NCBI GenBank assembly: GCA_035526665.1
Contig: DATLBY010000119.1
Span: 1-7,265, forward strand
Direction of reading: 5' to 3'
Length of the DNA: 7,265 bases
Source: DATLBY01 sp035526665
Lineage (GTDB): Bacteria > Acidobacteriota > Terriglobia > Bryobacterales > Bryobacteraceae
The notes below the pieces were generated by a model, which saw only the letters and a program-made list of their open reading frames with translations, did no database searches and was not told where the DNA came from. A program made the translations under genes and the position numbers. The first letter of the stretch is position 1; every line of letters starts with the position of its first letter. This document shows positions 1 to 5,642 of the stretch, piece after piece.

Positions 1-369
1 TCCCGCGCCGGAATCCCAGCGGGCTCCGGCGTCAATCCACGCGCGCAGGGTCTCTACTTCGGCTGCAGTAAGTGGAGTCTTGCCGGGCGGCATCTGTAAG
101 TCGCCCTCGCGCTTCACCGCTTTATAGAGCAGGCTCTCGGAAGCCCTCCCCGGAATAATCGCCGGGCCTCGTTTGCCTCCGGCCAGAGTGCTCTTGATGT
201 CGCGGAGATCGAGATCCGACATGCGCGTCTGCCCGTGGCAGACTACACATTTTGCTTCCAGAATCGATCTCGCAGCGTCGTCAACAGCGCGGGATTGAGC
301 TGGTGTTTGAGAGAGAAGTACGCCGGCGAGCGCCACGGGGCTCAACCACAGAAACGTTAGGCCTGTCAT
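1..369 (-). CDS. PSCyt1-type secreted cytochrome c protein, N-terminal part (cut by left window edge)
   Basis: The frame is open from an ATG at 369-367 to the window edge and gives 123 residues. Residues 4-26 form a hydrophobic stretch ending near TPAQS, read as a Sec signal peptide or N-terminal anchor. A mono-haem site follows: C41-x2-C44-H45, then a late M93-P-P that could supply the axial Met, and the block AEVETLRAWIDAGARW (103-118). This order is the hallmark of the planctomycete cytochrome C domain (PSCyt1, PF07635). In full-length relatives PSCyt2 (DUF1549) and PSD1 (DUF1553) usually follow, and here they would lie outside the window. An AGAAGG Shine-Dalgarno-like run sits only 2 nt before the ATG. 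An in-frame TTG at 396-394 would add nine residues including two lysines, giving the signal peptide the positive n-region it otherwise lacks, so the start is uncertain. Role inferred: periplasmic electron-transfer or redox partner of an uncharacterised polymer/sugar-processing protein. Confidence 0.85.
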   Translation of the reverse strand, partial: MTGLTFLWLSPVALAGVLLSQTPAQSRAVDDAARSILEAKCVVCHGQTRMSDLDLRDIKSTLAGGKRGPAIIPGRASESLLYKAVKREGDLQMPPGKTPLTAAEVETLRAWIDAGARWDSGAG

Positions 370-381
370 TACCTTCTTATA

Positions 382-407
382 CTGATGATATTGCAATAGC
401 GTATCAG
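382..407. promoter_or_regulatory. Nested dyad between the divergent PSCyt1 and SDR genes (possible operator)
   Basis: A perfect 10-bp palindrome TATTGCAATA (389-398) is flanked by inverted arms CTGAT (382-386) and ATCAG (403-407). The outer arms are centred within 1 bp of the inner palindrome. The element lies 12 nt upstream of the minus-strand ATG at 369 and about 60 nt upstream of the plus-strand ATG at 469, in a stretch clearly AT-richer than the genes. An operator for either gene is an inference from symmetry and position; no regulator is known. Confidence 0.3.
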
Positions 408-454
408 AAATAACCGCTTGGCACTTCGCATTAGATACGACGGTCTTCCGAGCT

Positions 455-460
455 TACAAT
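455..460 (+). promoter_or_regulatory. Possible -10 element of the SDR gene, suggesting a leaderless transcript
   Basis: TACAAT matches the sigma-70 -10 consensus at 5 of 6 positions and ends 8 nt before the ATG at 469. Initiation from it would fall at or next to the start codon. This agrees with the absence of a usable Shine-Dalgarno: the only purines (GGA) abut the ATG. No convincing -35 hexamer is present at the right distance, so this is weak. Confidence 0.25.
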
Positions 461-468
461 TTATTGGA

Positions 469-1227
469 ATGGTGATAAACAAAAAAATCGCGCTGGTAAC
501 CGGCGCCGGCAGTGGTATTAGCCGCGCCGCGGCGCTCCGTCTGCAGTCTGCGGGGTACGCGGTGGTGCTGGCAGGGCGTCGAGTTGCCGAGTTAGAAAAA
601 ACGGCTGGTATGGCGGAGCCCGGGTGCGGCCGCACATTGGTTCTACCCGCCGATGTCAGCCGGCCTGACTCCGTGAACGCCATGTTCGATCGCATCCGCT
701 CCGAGTTCGGAAGGCTCGACGTACTGTTCAACAATGCGGGCTTGAACGCTCCCGGCATTCCGATTGAGGACTTGCCCTTCGAGACGTGGACCTCGATTGT
801 GAATGTAAACCTCACGGGCGCTTTCCTGTGCGCCCAGGCCGCGTTCAAATTAATGAAGGAACAGAATCCCCAAGGTGGACGGATCATCAATAACGGCTCC
901 ATAGCCGCGGATGCGCCTCGCCCGAATCACGTGCCATACACAGCAACAAAGCATGCCATCACCGGGATTACTAAATGTTTTGCCCTGGATGGCCGCAAGT
1001 ACGATATCGCATGCAGCCAGATCGATATAGGGAATGCAGCCACGGAGATGACGGAGCGCATCAACAACGGAGTCATGCAGGCGAACGGGACTCTGATGGT
1101 GGAGCCGCGCATGGAACTTCGCCATGTCGCCGACGCTGTGTTGTACATCGCTAACCTGCCGCTTGAGGCGAACGTTCTTTTCATGACGGTGATGGCCACC
1201 AAGATGCCGCTGGTGGGCCGGGGCTAA
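469..1227 (+). CDS. Classical short-chain dehydrogenase/reductase (SDR), NADP-type
   Basis: A 252-residue protein of normal length for a classical SDR, carrying out NAD(P)-dependent oxidoreduction of an unknown alcohol or carbonyl substrate in the cytoplasm. Visible in order: the nucleotide loop TGAGSGIS (11-18), R37-R38 after the second strand (suggesting NADP(H)), an acidic D62-V63 adenine contact, NNAG (88-91), and the catalytic set N114, S144, Y157 and K161 (YTATK). The C-terminus MATKMPLVGRG looks like a natural SDR end, so the gene is complete. The third glycine of the TGxxxGxG loop is serine (S18), which is unusual. ATG 469 is preferred over an in-frame TTG at 418: the extra 17 residues would precede a start that already sits six residues before the first beta-strand. 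It diverges from the PSCyt1 gene and ends 1 bp from the convergent transporter. Family call is firm; the substrate is not known. Confidence 0.93.
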   Translation: MVINKKIALVTGAGSGISRAAALRLQSAGYAVVLAGRRVAELEKTAGMAEPGCGRTLVLPADVSRPDSVNAMFDRIRSEFGRLDVLFNNAGLNAPGIPIEDLPFETWTSIVNVNLTGAFLCAQAAFKLMKEQNPQGGRIINNGSIAADAPRPNHVPYTATKHAITGITKCFALDGRKYDIACSQIDIGNAATEMTERINNGVMQANGTLMVEPRMELRHVADAVLYIANLPLEANVLFMTVMATKMPLVGRG

Positions 1228-1228
1228 A

Positions 1229-2584
1229 TCAGATTCGCGCCGTGGTAGCCGACCTCGTTGGATTGATGCACAAAGCCAGGAGGCCCGAGGCGACGCACAG
1301 GGCGCTCGCCGTTAGAAAGGTCGAATTCCAACCGAAGTGCGTCGCCAGGTATCCTATGCATACTGCGCCCATCGCTCCCCCGACATTACCGAGCGTGTTC
1401 ATCACCGCCGAAACCGATCCGCTATAGTCGCCGCCGATGTCCAGCGAGATCGCCCAGGAAATCGGAACCGTGAGTTCCAGGCCGGCCAGCGCCAGCGTAA
1501 GAAATGCCATGCTGGTGAAGGGCGATTGGGCCAGAACGCCCGGCACCAATGCAGCGGCGGCTATGGCAAAACCGGCCACCAGGATCATTAGGCGCCCTTT
1601 GCGCAAATCCCCCCAGCGCCGCGTCAGCTTGTCGGAAAGCCAGCCGCCCAGAATGTTTGTGCTGGTGGCGGCAAGTAGCGGCAGGCTGGCGCCCAGACCC
1701 ACTTTGATTTGCGTGTAGCCTCGTACTTCCACCAGATAGGTGGGCAACCAGAACAGATACATCCAAAGCACCCAGCCGTAGCAGAAGTACATCGAGCTCA
1801 AAAACCAGAGATCCCGGCTTTGAAGTATCTGTCTCCACGGGACGGACCGCTGTGGGCGTTTGGTAGCGGTTGCGGGTTGCCCAATCAGCCTTAACTCCGC
1901 CGCGTTCACTGCCGGGTGTTCGTGGGGGGAGTTGCGGTAGGCCAAAGACCAAATCACCGCACAGAGCACTCCAAGGGCGCCAAAAGAAAAAAAGACCGAT
2001 CGCCATCCCCAACCGGCCATGATCGCAACTACCATCGCCGGAGCAAGGGCTGCTCCTAATCGCGAGCCCGAATGCTGAAAACCTTGCCCAAAAGCTCGCT
2101 GTTCCAGCGGCAGCCATCGAACAATGGCGCGGGAGCTTGCGGGAAACGCCGCGGCTTCACCGGCTCCAAACAGGAAGCGGGTAGCCGCCAGAGTCAGCGC
2201 GTTGAACGAGAGGCCGGTTGCCGCCGTGAACACCGACCACCAGGTGAGTGCCGCCGCAAGAACAATCCTCGCGCCGTAACGGTCGGCCATCCATCCCGCC
2301 GGAATCTGAAACAGAGCGTAGGCCCAGTTGAAGGCGGAGACACTCCATCCCATCGTCACCTTATTGAGATGGAACTCCTTCATGATGGCCGGCGCCGCGG
2401 TGCCCATGCACACACGGTCCAGATACATGATGAATGCCAGGAAAAAGGTGAGCACCAAAATGCGATAACGAACTCGCGTGGCCGTTTGGCTCACCGGCGT
2501 TGTCGGGTCGTCGTATGGGGCCTTTTTTGTTGCGGTTTGTTCGTCCACGATTGCTCTTAGTCCGGCCAGAATATCACGCGCCAT
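1229..2584 (-). CDS. MFS transporter, anion:cation symporter family (sugar-acid / organic-anion type)
   Basis: A 451-residue inner-membrane protein with about 12 hydrophobic segments (first near 40-60) and a polar central loop near 217-250. ACS-family signatures include YLDR (54-57), GWMADRYGAR (97-106, the motif A loop) and TRFLFGAGEAAAFP (135-148). D56, R57, R136 and E143 have the same spacing as the proton- and substrate-binding residues I recall for the E. coli D-galactonate transporter DgoT (D46, R47, R126, E133), which suggests proton-coupled uptake of a carboxylated sugar or similar anion. Substrate is inferred only at that level. The start is ATG 2584. An in-frame start further upstream (2743) would run into the divergent ferredoxin gene and adds a non-hydrophobic leader. 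No strong Shine-Dalgarno is seen; a GTG at residue 13 is an alternative start. It is convergent with the SDR, and a palindrome lies just upstream. Confidence 0.93.
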   Translation of the reverse strand: MARDILAGLRAIVDEQTATKKAPYDDPTTPVSQTATRVRYRILVLTFFLAFIMYLDRVCMGTAAPAIMKEFHLNKVTMGWSVSAFNWAYALFQIPAGWMADRYGARIVLAAALTWWSVFTAATGLSFNALTLAATRFLFGAGEAAAFPASSRAIVRWLPLEQRAFGQGFQHSGSRLGAALAPAMVVAIMAGWGWRSVFFSFGALGVLCAVIWSLAYRNSPHEHPAVNAAELRLIGQPATATKRPQRSVPWRQILQSRDLWFLSSMYFCYGWVLWMYLFWLPTYLVEVRGYTQIKVGLGASLPLLAATSTNILGGWLSDKLTRRWGDLRKGRLMILVAGFAIAAAALVPGVLAQSPFTSMAFLTLALAGLELTVPISWAISLDIGGDYSGSVSAVMNTLGNVGGAMGAVCIGYLATHFGWNSTFLTASALCVASGLLALCINPTRSATTARI

Positions 2585-2603
2585 GAAACATTCGCCAAAT
2601 GAC

Positions 2604-2626
2604 CAGAGCAGTCCGTTACCGCTCTG
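2604..2626. promoter_or_regulatory. 23-bp near-perfect palindrome between transporter and ferredoxin genes (probable operator)
   Basis: Arms CAGAGCAGT (2604-2612) and ACCGCTCTG (2618-2626) surround a 5-nt centre. Eight of nine positions pair, and the outer six are perfect. The element begins 19 nt upstream of the transporter ATG (2584, minus strand) and ends 49 nt before the ferredoxin ATG (2676, plus strand). It overlaps the expected -35 position of the -10-like element at 2630. Size and symmetry fit a dimeric regulator controlling both divergent units; an RNA hairpin in the transporter leader is the alternative. Confidence 0.45.
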
Positions 2627-2629
2627 TCT

Positions 2630-2635
2630 TAAAAT
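2630..2635 (+). promoter_or_regulatory. Possible -10 element for the ferredoxin/Cys-rich operon
   Basis: TAAAAT matches TATAAT at 5 of 6 positions and lies in the most AT-rich part of the gap. Initiation around 2642 would give a leader of about 34 nt with the Shine-Dalgarno inside it. No good -35 hexamer is seen 16-18 bp upstream, where the palindrome sits, as would suit a promoter under regulator control. Confidence 0.3.
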
Positions 2636-2666
2636 GAATACGCCGGCAGTCATCTTTTTGTGTTTT

Positions 2667-2670
2667 GGAG
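2667..2670 (+). promoter_or_regulatory. Ribosome binding site fixing the ferredoxin-protein start
   Basis: GGAG lies 5 nt upstream of ATG 2676. The open frame extends upstream to 2478, but that part overlaps the divergent transporter gene and has no ferredoxin-like content. This site therefore selects 2676 as the start. Confidence 0.7.
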
Positions 2671-2675
2671 TTTCG

Positions 2676-3521
2676 ATGAGAATCAATCCGGATAAATGTG
2701 TCGCCTGCGGAAACTGTACGTACGTGTGTCCCATGGGCGCCATCTACGTGGACCCCGCGATAAAGCGCGCCACCATCAACCGTGACGAATGTGTCGAGTG
2801 TTTCGCCTGTTATAACGGCCTGAGCCAGGAACACCTGAATCCGGTGATGGTGCGCACCACGCGCAGGATCTTTCAGACCTTGCGCCTCCGGTTCGATCCT
2901 GAGCCTGACGTCTGTCCGACTGCCGCATTCGAGCCCGACGAGCTGGTCTGGCCCCGGGTGGTGCGCCGCGCATTCTCAGATCCGCGTGTCCCGCATGAAT
3001 CCACCGGTGTGGAGGGGCGGGGAACTGAGGAAGTGAAAACGAATGACGTGTCCGGCCGTGTGCAGGTGGGCGAAGTCGGTTTCACTATTGAATTCGGGCG
3101 GCCGGGAGTCGGCGTCTGGTTCCGGGATATCCAAAAGGCCTGTTGGGAGCTGGCTCGCGCCGGGGTGCACTTTGAAAAAAAGAACCCGATCACTTCCCTC
3201 ATGTCCGAAGTGAGTACGGGAACAATCCGGGAAGACGTCATGGGTGAAAAGCTAATGTCCGCGATCGTCGAGATAAAAGTCCCGGTGGAACGGACTGAGG
3301 AAATCATCCGCTTGGTCTGGAATATTGAGAAACAGGTGGATACGGTGGTGGCTCTCGGTGTGGGAACACGCTGCGATGCCAGCGGAGACGAGATCGTGGT
3401 TGCGCCCGTGCTGGAGAAACTTGGTTACAAGCTGGAGCGGGCGAAGACGAACACGGGGTTGGGCAGGATTACCAATATTGTGTCTGCCGCGCAAATGCAA
3501 ACATCAGGAGCTGGGCGATGA
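2676..3521 (+). CDS. Ferredoxin-domain protein with a long uncharacterised C-terminal region
   Basis: A 281-residue, probably cytoplasmic protein with no signal peptide. The N-terminus carries a clear [4Fe-4S] site C8-x2-C11-x2-C14-x3-C18-P19. A second site begins C39-x2-C42-x2-C45, but its expected fourth Cys-Pro comes only at C80-P81, after a 34-residue spacer rich in Arg. The remaining two thirds match no fold I can name. Distinctive blocks are a WPR (92-94), STGVEGRGTEEVKTNDVSGR (109-128), IEFGRPGVGVWFRDI (138-152) and a beta-alpha-beta-like stretch SAIVEIKVP...VDTVVALGVGTR (195-232) that could be an ACT-like module. The motif KTNxxxGR occurs twice (121-128 and 257-264). It is the first gene of a two-gene unit and overlaps the next as ATGA, implying translational coupling. 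Role inferred: an electron-transfer or redox-sensing partner of the Cys-rich protein downstream. The ferredoxin domain is certain; overall function is unknown. Confidence 0.88.
   Translation: MRINPDKCVACGNCTYVCPMGAIYVDPAIKRATINRDECVECFACYNGLSQEHLNPVMVRTTRRIFQTLRLRFDPEPDVCPTAAFEPDELVWPRVVRRAFSDPRVPHESTGVEGRGTEEVKTNDVSGRVQVGEVGFTIEFGRPGVGVWFRDIQKACWELARAGVHFEKKNPITSLMSEVSTGTIREDVMGEKLMSAIVEIKVPVERTEEIIRLVWNIEKQVDTVVALGVGTRCDASGDEIVVAPVLEKLGYKLERAKTNTGLGRITNIVSAAQMQTSGAGR
3506..3510 (+). promoter_or_regulatory. Ribosome binding site of the Cys-rich protein gene, inside the upstream gene
   Basis: AGGAG is followed by a 7-nt spacer and ATG 3518, at the end of the ferredoxin-protein reading frame. 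The stop (TGA 3519-3521) and start overlap, so the site supports tight coupling of the two proteins. Confidence 0.7.
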
Positions 3522-4195
3522 CGAACACTCTTCACAGGGCTGGCGATGCAGAGAGCTTTCGCGACGATTACGTAATTTTCGCGATTGCCAGCCGCGGAAA
3601 GAATGAGGAGGGCGCGCTCGAGAAGCTGCGTGAATTCCTCCAGCTGGCAGTCCGGTTCGGCCCGGTGAATCTCGGTGATGCCCGTCACGGCGGAGCCCTG
3701 CGGCCGTGCCGGAACATGAACCCGACCTCCCACTGGAAGCGCGATATCGAGCCCAACTTTGCCGCGGTGATCGCTGGTCTGGATCACATCACAACCGTCG
3801 CGGCCGTTTTCGATGACCGCGTCAAGGCGGAGGAATTCCTCAAGGCCGTGAAGGATCGTGACTTTGGACTAAGCATCAACATTTCGACGAGCATCGACGG
3901 CGCTGACCAGTGCTGTCATGCCGCCGGGATATCGCGTCACAGCGTGGGCTACTCTCTCGGCTTCGAGGGCAAAACCGAGCATTTGCCGAACAATCATGTT
4001 CTGATGCTTTCGACCATGTGCGGGCACGGCATGGTGGCCAGTTCCCTGGCGAAAAAGATGATCGATTGGGTCAAGGAAGGCCGCCGCACTCCCGAGCAGG
4101 CGGTGACTTACCTGGCGCGCTTCTGTTCCTGCGGTGTCTTCAATCCCGCGCGTGCCAAACGGATTCTGGAAGACGCGCGGGTGAGCACAAAGTAA
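3518..4195 (+). CDS. Conserved-looking Cys/His-rich protein, partner of the ferredoxin-domain protein
   Basis: A 225-residue protein without signal peptide or membrane segment; I cannot assign it to a named family. It carries six cysteines: C64 (LRPCRNMNP), C132-C133-H134 (ADQCCHAAG), C168-G-H170 (TMCGHGM) and C203-S-C205 (RFCSCGVFNP). The last three groups form compact motifs typical of a metal or Fe-S site rather than scattered structural cysteines. Residues 18-120 read as alternating strands and amphipathic helices, and the N-terminal VIFAIASRGKNEEGALEKLREFL resembles a beta-alpha start. The C-terminal SSLAKKMIDWVKEGRRTPEQAVTYLARFCSCGVFNPARAKRIL is helical and appears to pack the last Cys pair. 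It is coupled by ATGA overlap to the ferredoxin gene, with its own good Shine-Dalgarno, and ends 5 bp from the convergent DUF1501 gene. Inference: a metalloprotein, possibly an Fe-S enzyme or scaffold, that works with the ferredoxin protein. Substrate and pathway unknown. Confidence 0.85.
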   Translation: MTNTLHRAGDAESFRDDYVIFAIASRGKNEEGALEKLREFLQLAVRFGPVNLGDARHGGALRPCRNMNPTSHWKRDIEPNFAAVIAGLDHITTVAAVFDDRVKAEEFLKAVKDRDFGLSINISTSIDGADQCCHAAGISRHSVGYSLGFEGKTEHLPNNHVLMLSTMCGHGMVASSLAKKMIDWVKEGRRTPEQAVTYLARFCSCGVFNPARAKRILEDARVSTK

Positions 4196-4200
4196 CTGCC

Positions 4201-5640
4201 CTACGCCAAAATATCCTTCACCACTTTGCCGTGCACGTCGGTGAGGCGAAACGCCCTGCCTTGAAATTTGTACGTCAGCTTCGTATGGTCGATGCCGAGA
4301 GAATGCAGCACGGTGGCATGGAGGTCATGGACATGGACCGGATTTTGCACCACGTTGTAGCAGTAATCATCGGTCTCGCCATAAGTAATGCCGGGCCGGA
4401 TGCCGGCGCCCGCCAGCCACATGGTGAAGCAGCGCGGATGATGATCCCGCCCGTAATTATCGGCCGTTAGCTTACCTTGGCAATACACGGTCCGGCCAAA
4501 TTCGCCGCCCCAGACCACCAATGTGTCTTCCAGCAGTCCGCGTTCCTTCAGATCCTGAATGAGCCCGGCGCAGGCCTGGTCGGTATCCCTGGCCTGCCCG
4601 GGAAGCTGTTTTGGCAGGTCGTTATGCTGGTCCCAGCCGCGATGGAAAAGCTGGATGAAGCGGACTCCGCGCTCGGCCAGCCGCCGCGCGAGCAGACAAT
4701 TTGCCGCAAACGTCCCGGGCTTGCGGGCGTCCTCTCCGTACAGCTCGAACGTGTGAGCCGGCTCTCGTGAGAGATCGATCAGTTCGGGAACGGAAGTCTG
4801 CATCTTAAACGCCATCTCGTATTGAGCGATGCGCGTCGCAATCTCCGGGTCGGCGAACTCCTCCAGCTCGATCTGGTTTAGCTTCGCCACATCATCAATA
4901 AAGCGGCGCCGTTGGCTGGCCGCGAAACCGGCCGGATTCGACAGGTACAACACCGGATCGCCCAGCGAGCGAAACTTCACGCCCTGGTACCTGGTCGGCA
5001 GGAATCCACTGCCCCATTGCCGGTCGGCCAGCGGCTGATCGTTCGGATTTCCGCTGCCTTGCGAGATCATGACGACGAAGGCGGGCAAATCCTTGTTCTC
5101 GCTGCCCAGTCCATAGGAGAGCCAGGCGCCGATGGACGGCCGTCCCGCCAACTGGAAACCGGTCTGGAAGAAAGTCACCGCCGGATCGTGATTGATAGCC
5201 TCCGTGTACATGGATTTGATAAAGCAGACGTTGTCTGCGACCTTCGCGAAATGCGGCAGCAGCTCGCTGACCCAGGCCCCCGAACGTCCGTGCTGCTGAA
5301 ACCGGAATGACGAGGCAGCTACCGGAAAAGTAGTCTGCGTGGAAGTCATCCCCGTCAGTCGCTGACCCATCCGGATCGAATCCGGCAGCTCCGACTTGTG
5401 CAGATCTTTAAGCCTCGGCTTGTAATCGAACAGGTCCATCTGCGAGGGGCCACCGGACTGGAACAGGTAGATGACGCGCTTGGCCTTGGGCGCGAAGTGC
5501 GGCAGCCCGGCCAAGCCCGCTTCGCTGCCCAGCAGGTTTTCGGCCAGCACGCTCGCGAGGGCGGTGCCCCCCAATCCTCGGGCGGCCTTACCGAAGAAAT
5601 ACCGGCGCGTGAGCAGCATCCTTCTGTCGTTTAGATCCAT
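4201..5640 (-). CDS. DUF1501 family protein, Tat-exported
   Basis: A 479-residue protein of typical DUF1501 length. The N-terminus has a twin-arginine motif TRRYFFGKA (R12-R13) followed by an Ala/Gly/Leu-rich stretch to about residue 38, so it should be folded in the cytoplasm and exported by Tat. Family motifs run in order: YLFQSGGPSQMDLFDYKP from 58, NHDP (PAVTFFQTG follows), GWDQH (335-339), WGGEFGRT (377-384), GRDHHP (397-402) and HDLHATVLH (438-446). The His/Asp pattern resembles the alkaline phosphatase/sulfatase superfamily to which DUF1501 is related, so a metal-dependent hydrolase is likely; the substrate is unknown. ATG 5640 is chosen because AAGGAG stands 5 nt before it. A GTG at 5646 in the same frame lies partly inside that site. 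The gene starts 2 nt after the stop of the LamG-PSD1 gene, so the two form an operon and probably one exported system. Confidence 0.93.
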   Translation of the reverse strand: MDLNDRRMLLTRRYFFGKAARGLGGTALASVLAENLLGSEAGLAGLPHFAPKAKRVIYLFQSGGPSQMDLFDYKPRLKDLHKSELPDSIRMGQRLTGMTSTQTTFPVAASSFRFQQHGRSGAWVSELLPHFAKVADNVCFIKSMYTEAINHDPAVTFFQTGFQLAGRPSIGAWLSYGLGSENKDLPAFVVMISQGSGNPNDQPLADRQWGSGFLPTRYQGVKFRSLGDPVLYLSNPAGFAASQRRRFIDDVAKLNQIELEEFADPEIATRIAQYEMAFKMQTSVPELIDLSREPAHTFELYGEDARKPGTFAANCLLARRLAERGVRFIQLFHRGWDQHNDLPKQLPGQARDTDQACAGLIQDLKERGLLEDTLVVWGGEFGRTVYCQGKLTADNYGRDHHPRCFTMWLAGAGIRPGITYGETDDYCYNVVQNPVHVHDLHATVLHSLGIDHTKLTYKFQGRAFRLTDVHGKVVKDILA

Positions 5641-5642
5641 GC

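Noticed and set aside
369..902. Long minus-strand open frame of 177 codons across the SDR gene
   Set aside because: Antisense shadow: no recognisable motifs, whereas the plus strand holds the full SDR motif set, and the PSCyt1 gene begins where this frame stops.
1194..1219. Hairpin GGCCACC / GGTGGGCC near the end of the SDR, considered as a terminator
   Set aside because: It lies inside the coding region, has an 11-nt loop and a bulge, and no T-tract follows on either strand.
1422..2117. Minus-strand 231-codon frame inside the transporter gene
   Set aside because: Same strand but different frame from the MFS gene; Arg/Gly/Pro-rich composition without membrane segments, a high-GC shadow.
2072..2560. 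Plus-strand 162-codon frame opposite the transporter N-terminal half
   Set aside because: Low-complexity Arg/Gly/His composition and no family features; antisense to a well-supported gene.
2478..2675. Upstream extension of the ferredoxin frame to an ATG at 2478
   Set aside because: It overlaps the start of the divergent transporter and crosses the palindrome; ATG 2676 has a good Shine-Dalgarno and begins right at the ferredoxin fold.
4188..4228. Inverted repeat CAAAGT / ACTTTG spanning the convergent gap, considered as a bidirectional terminator
   Set aside because: Only 6 bp with a 29-nt loop, AT-rich arms and no T-tract; likely chance.
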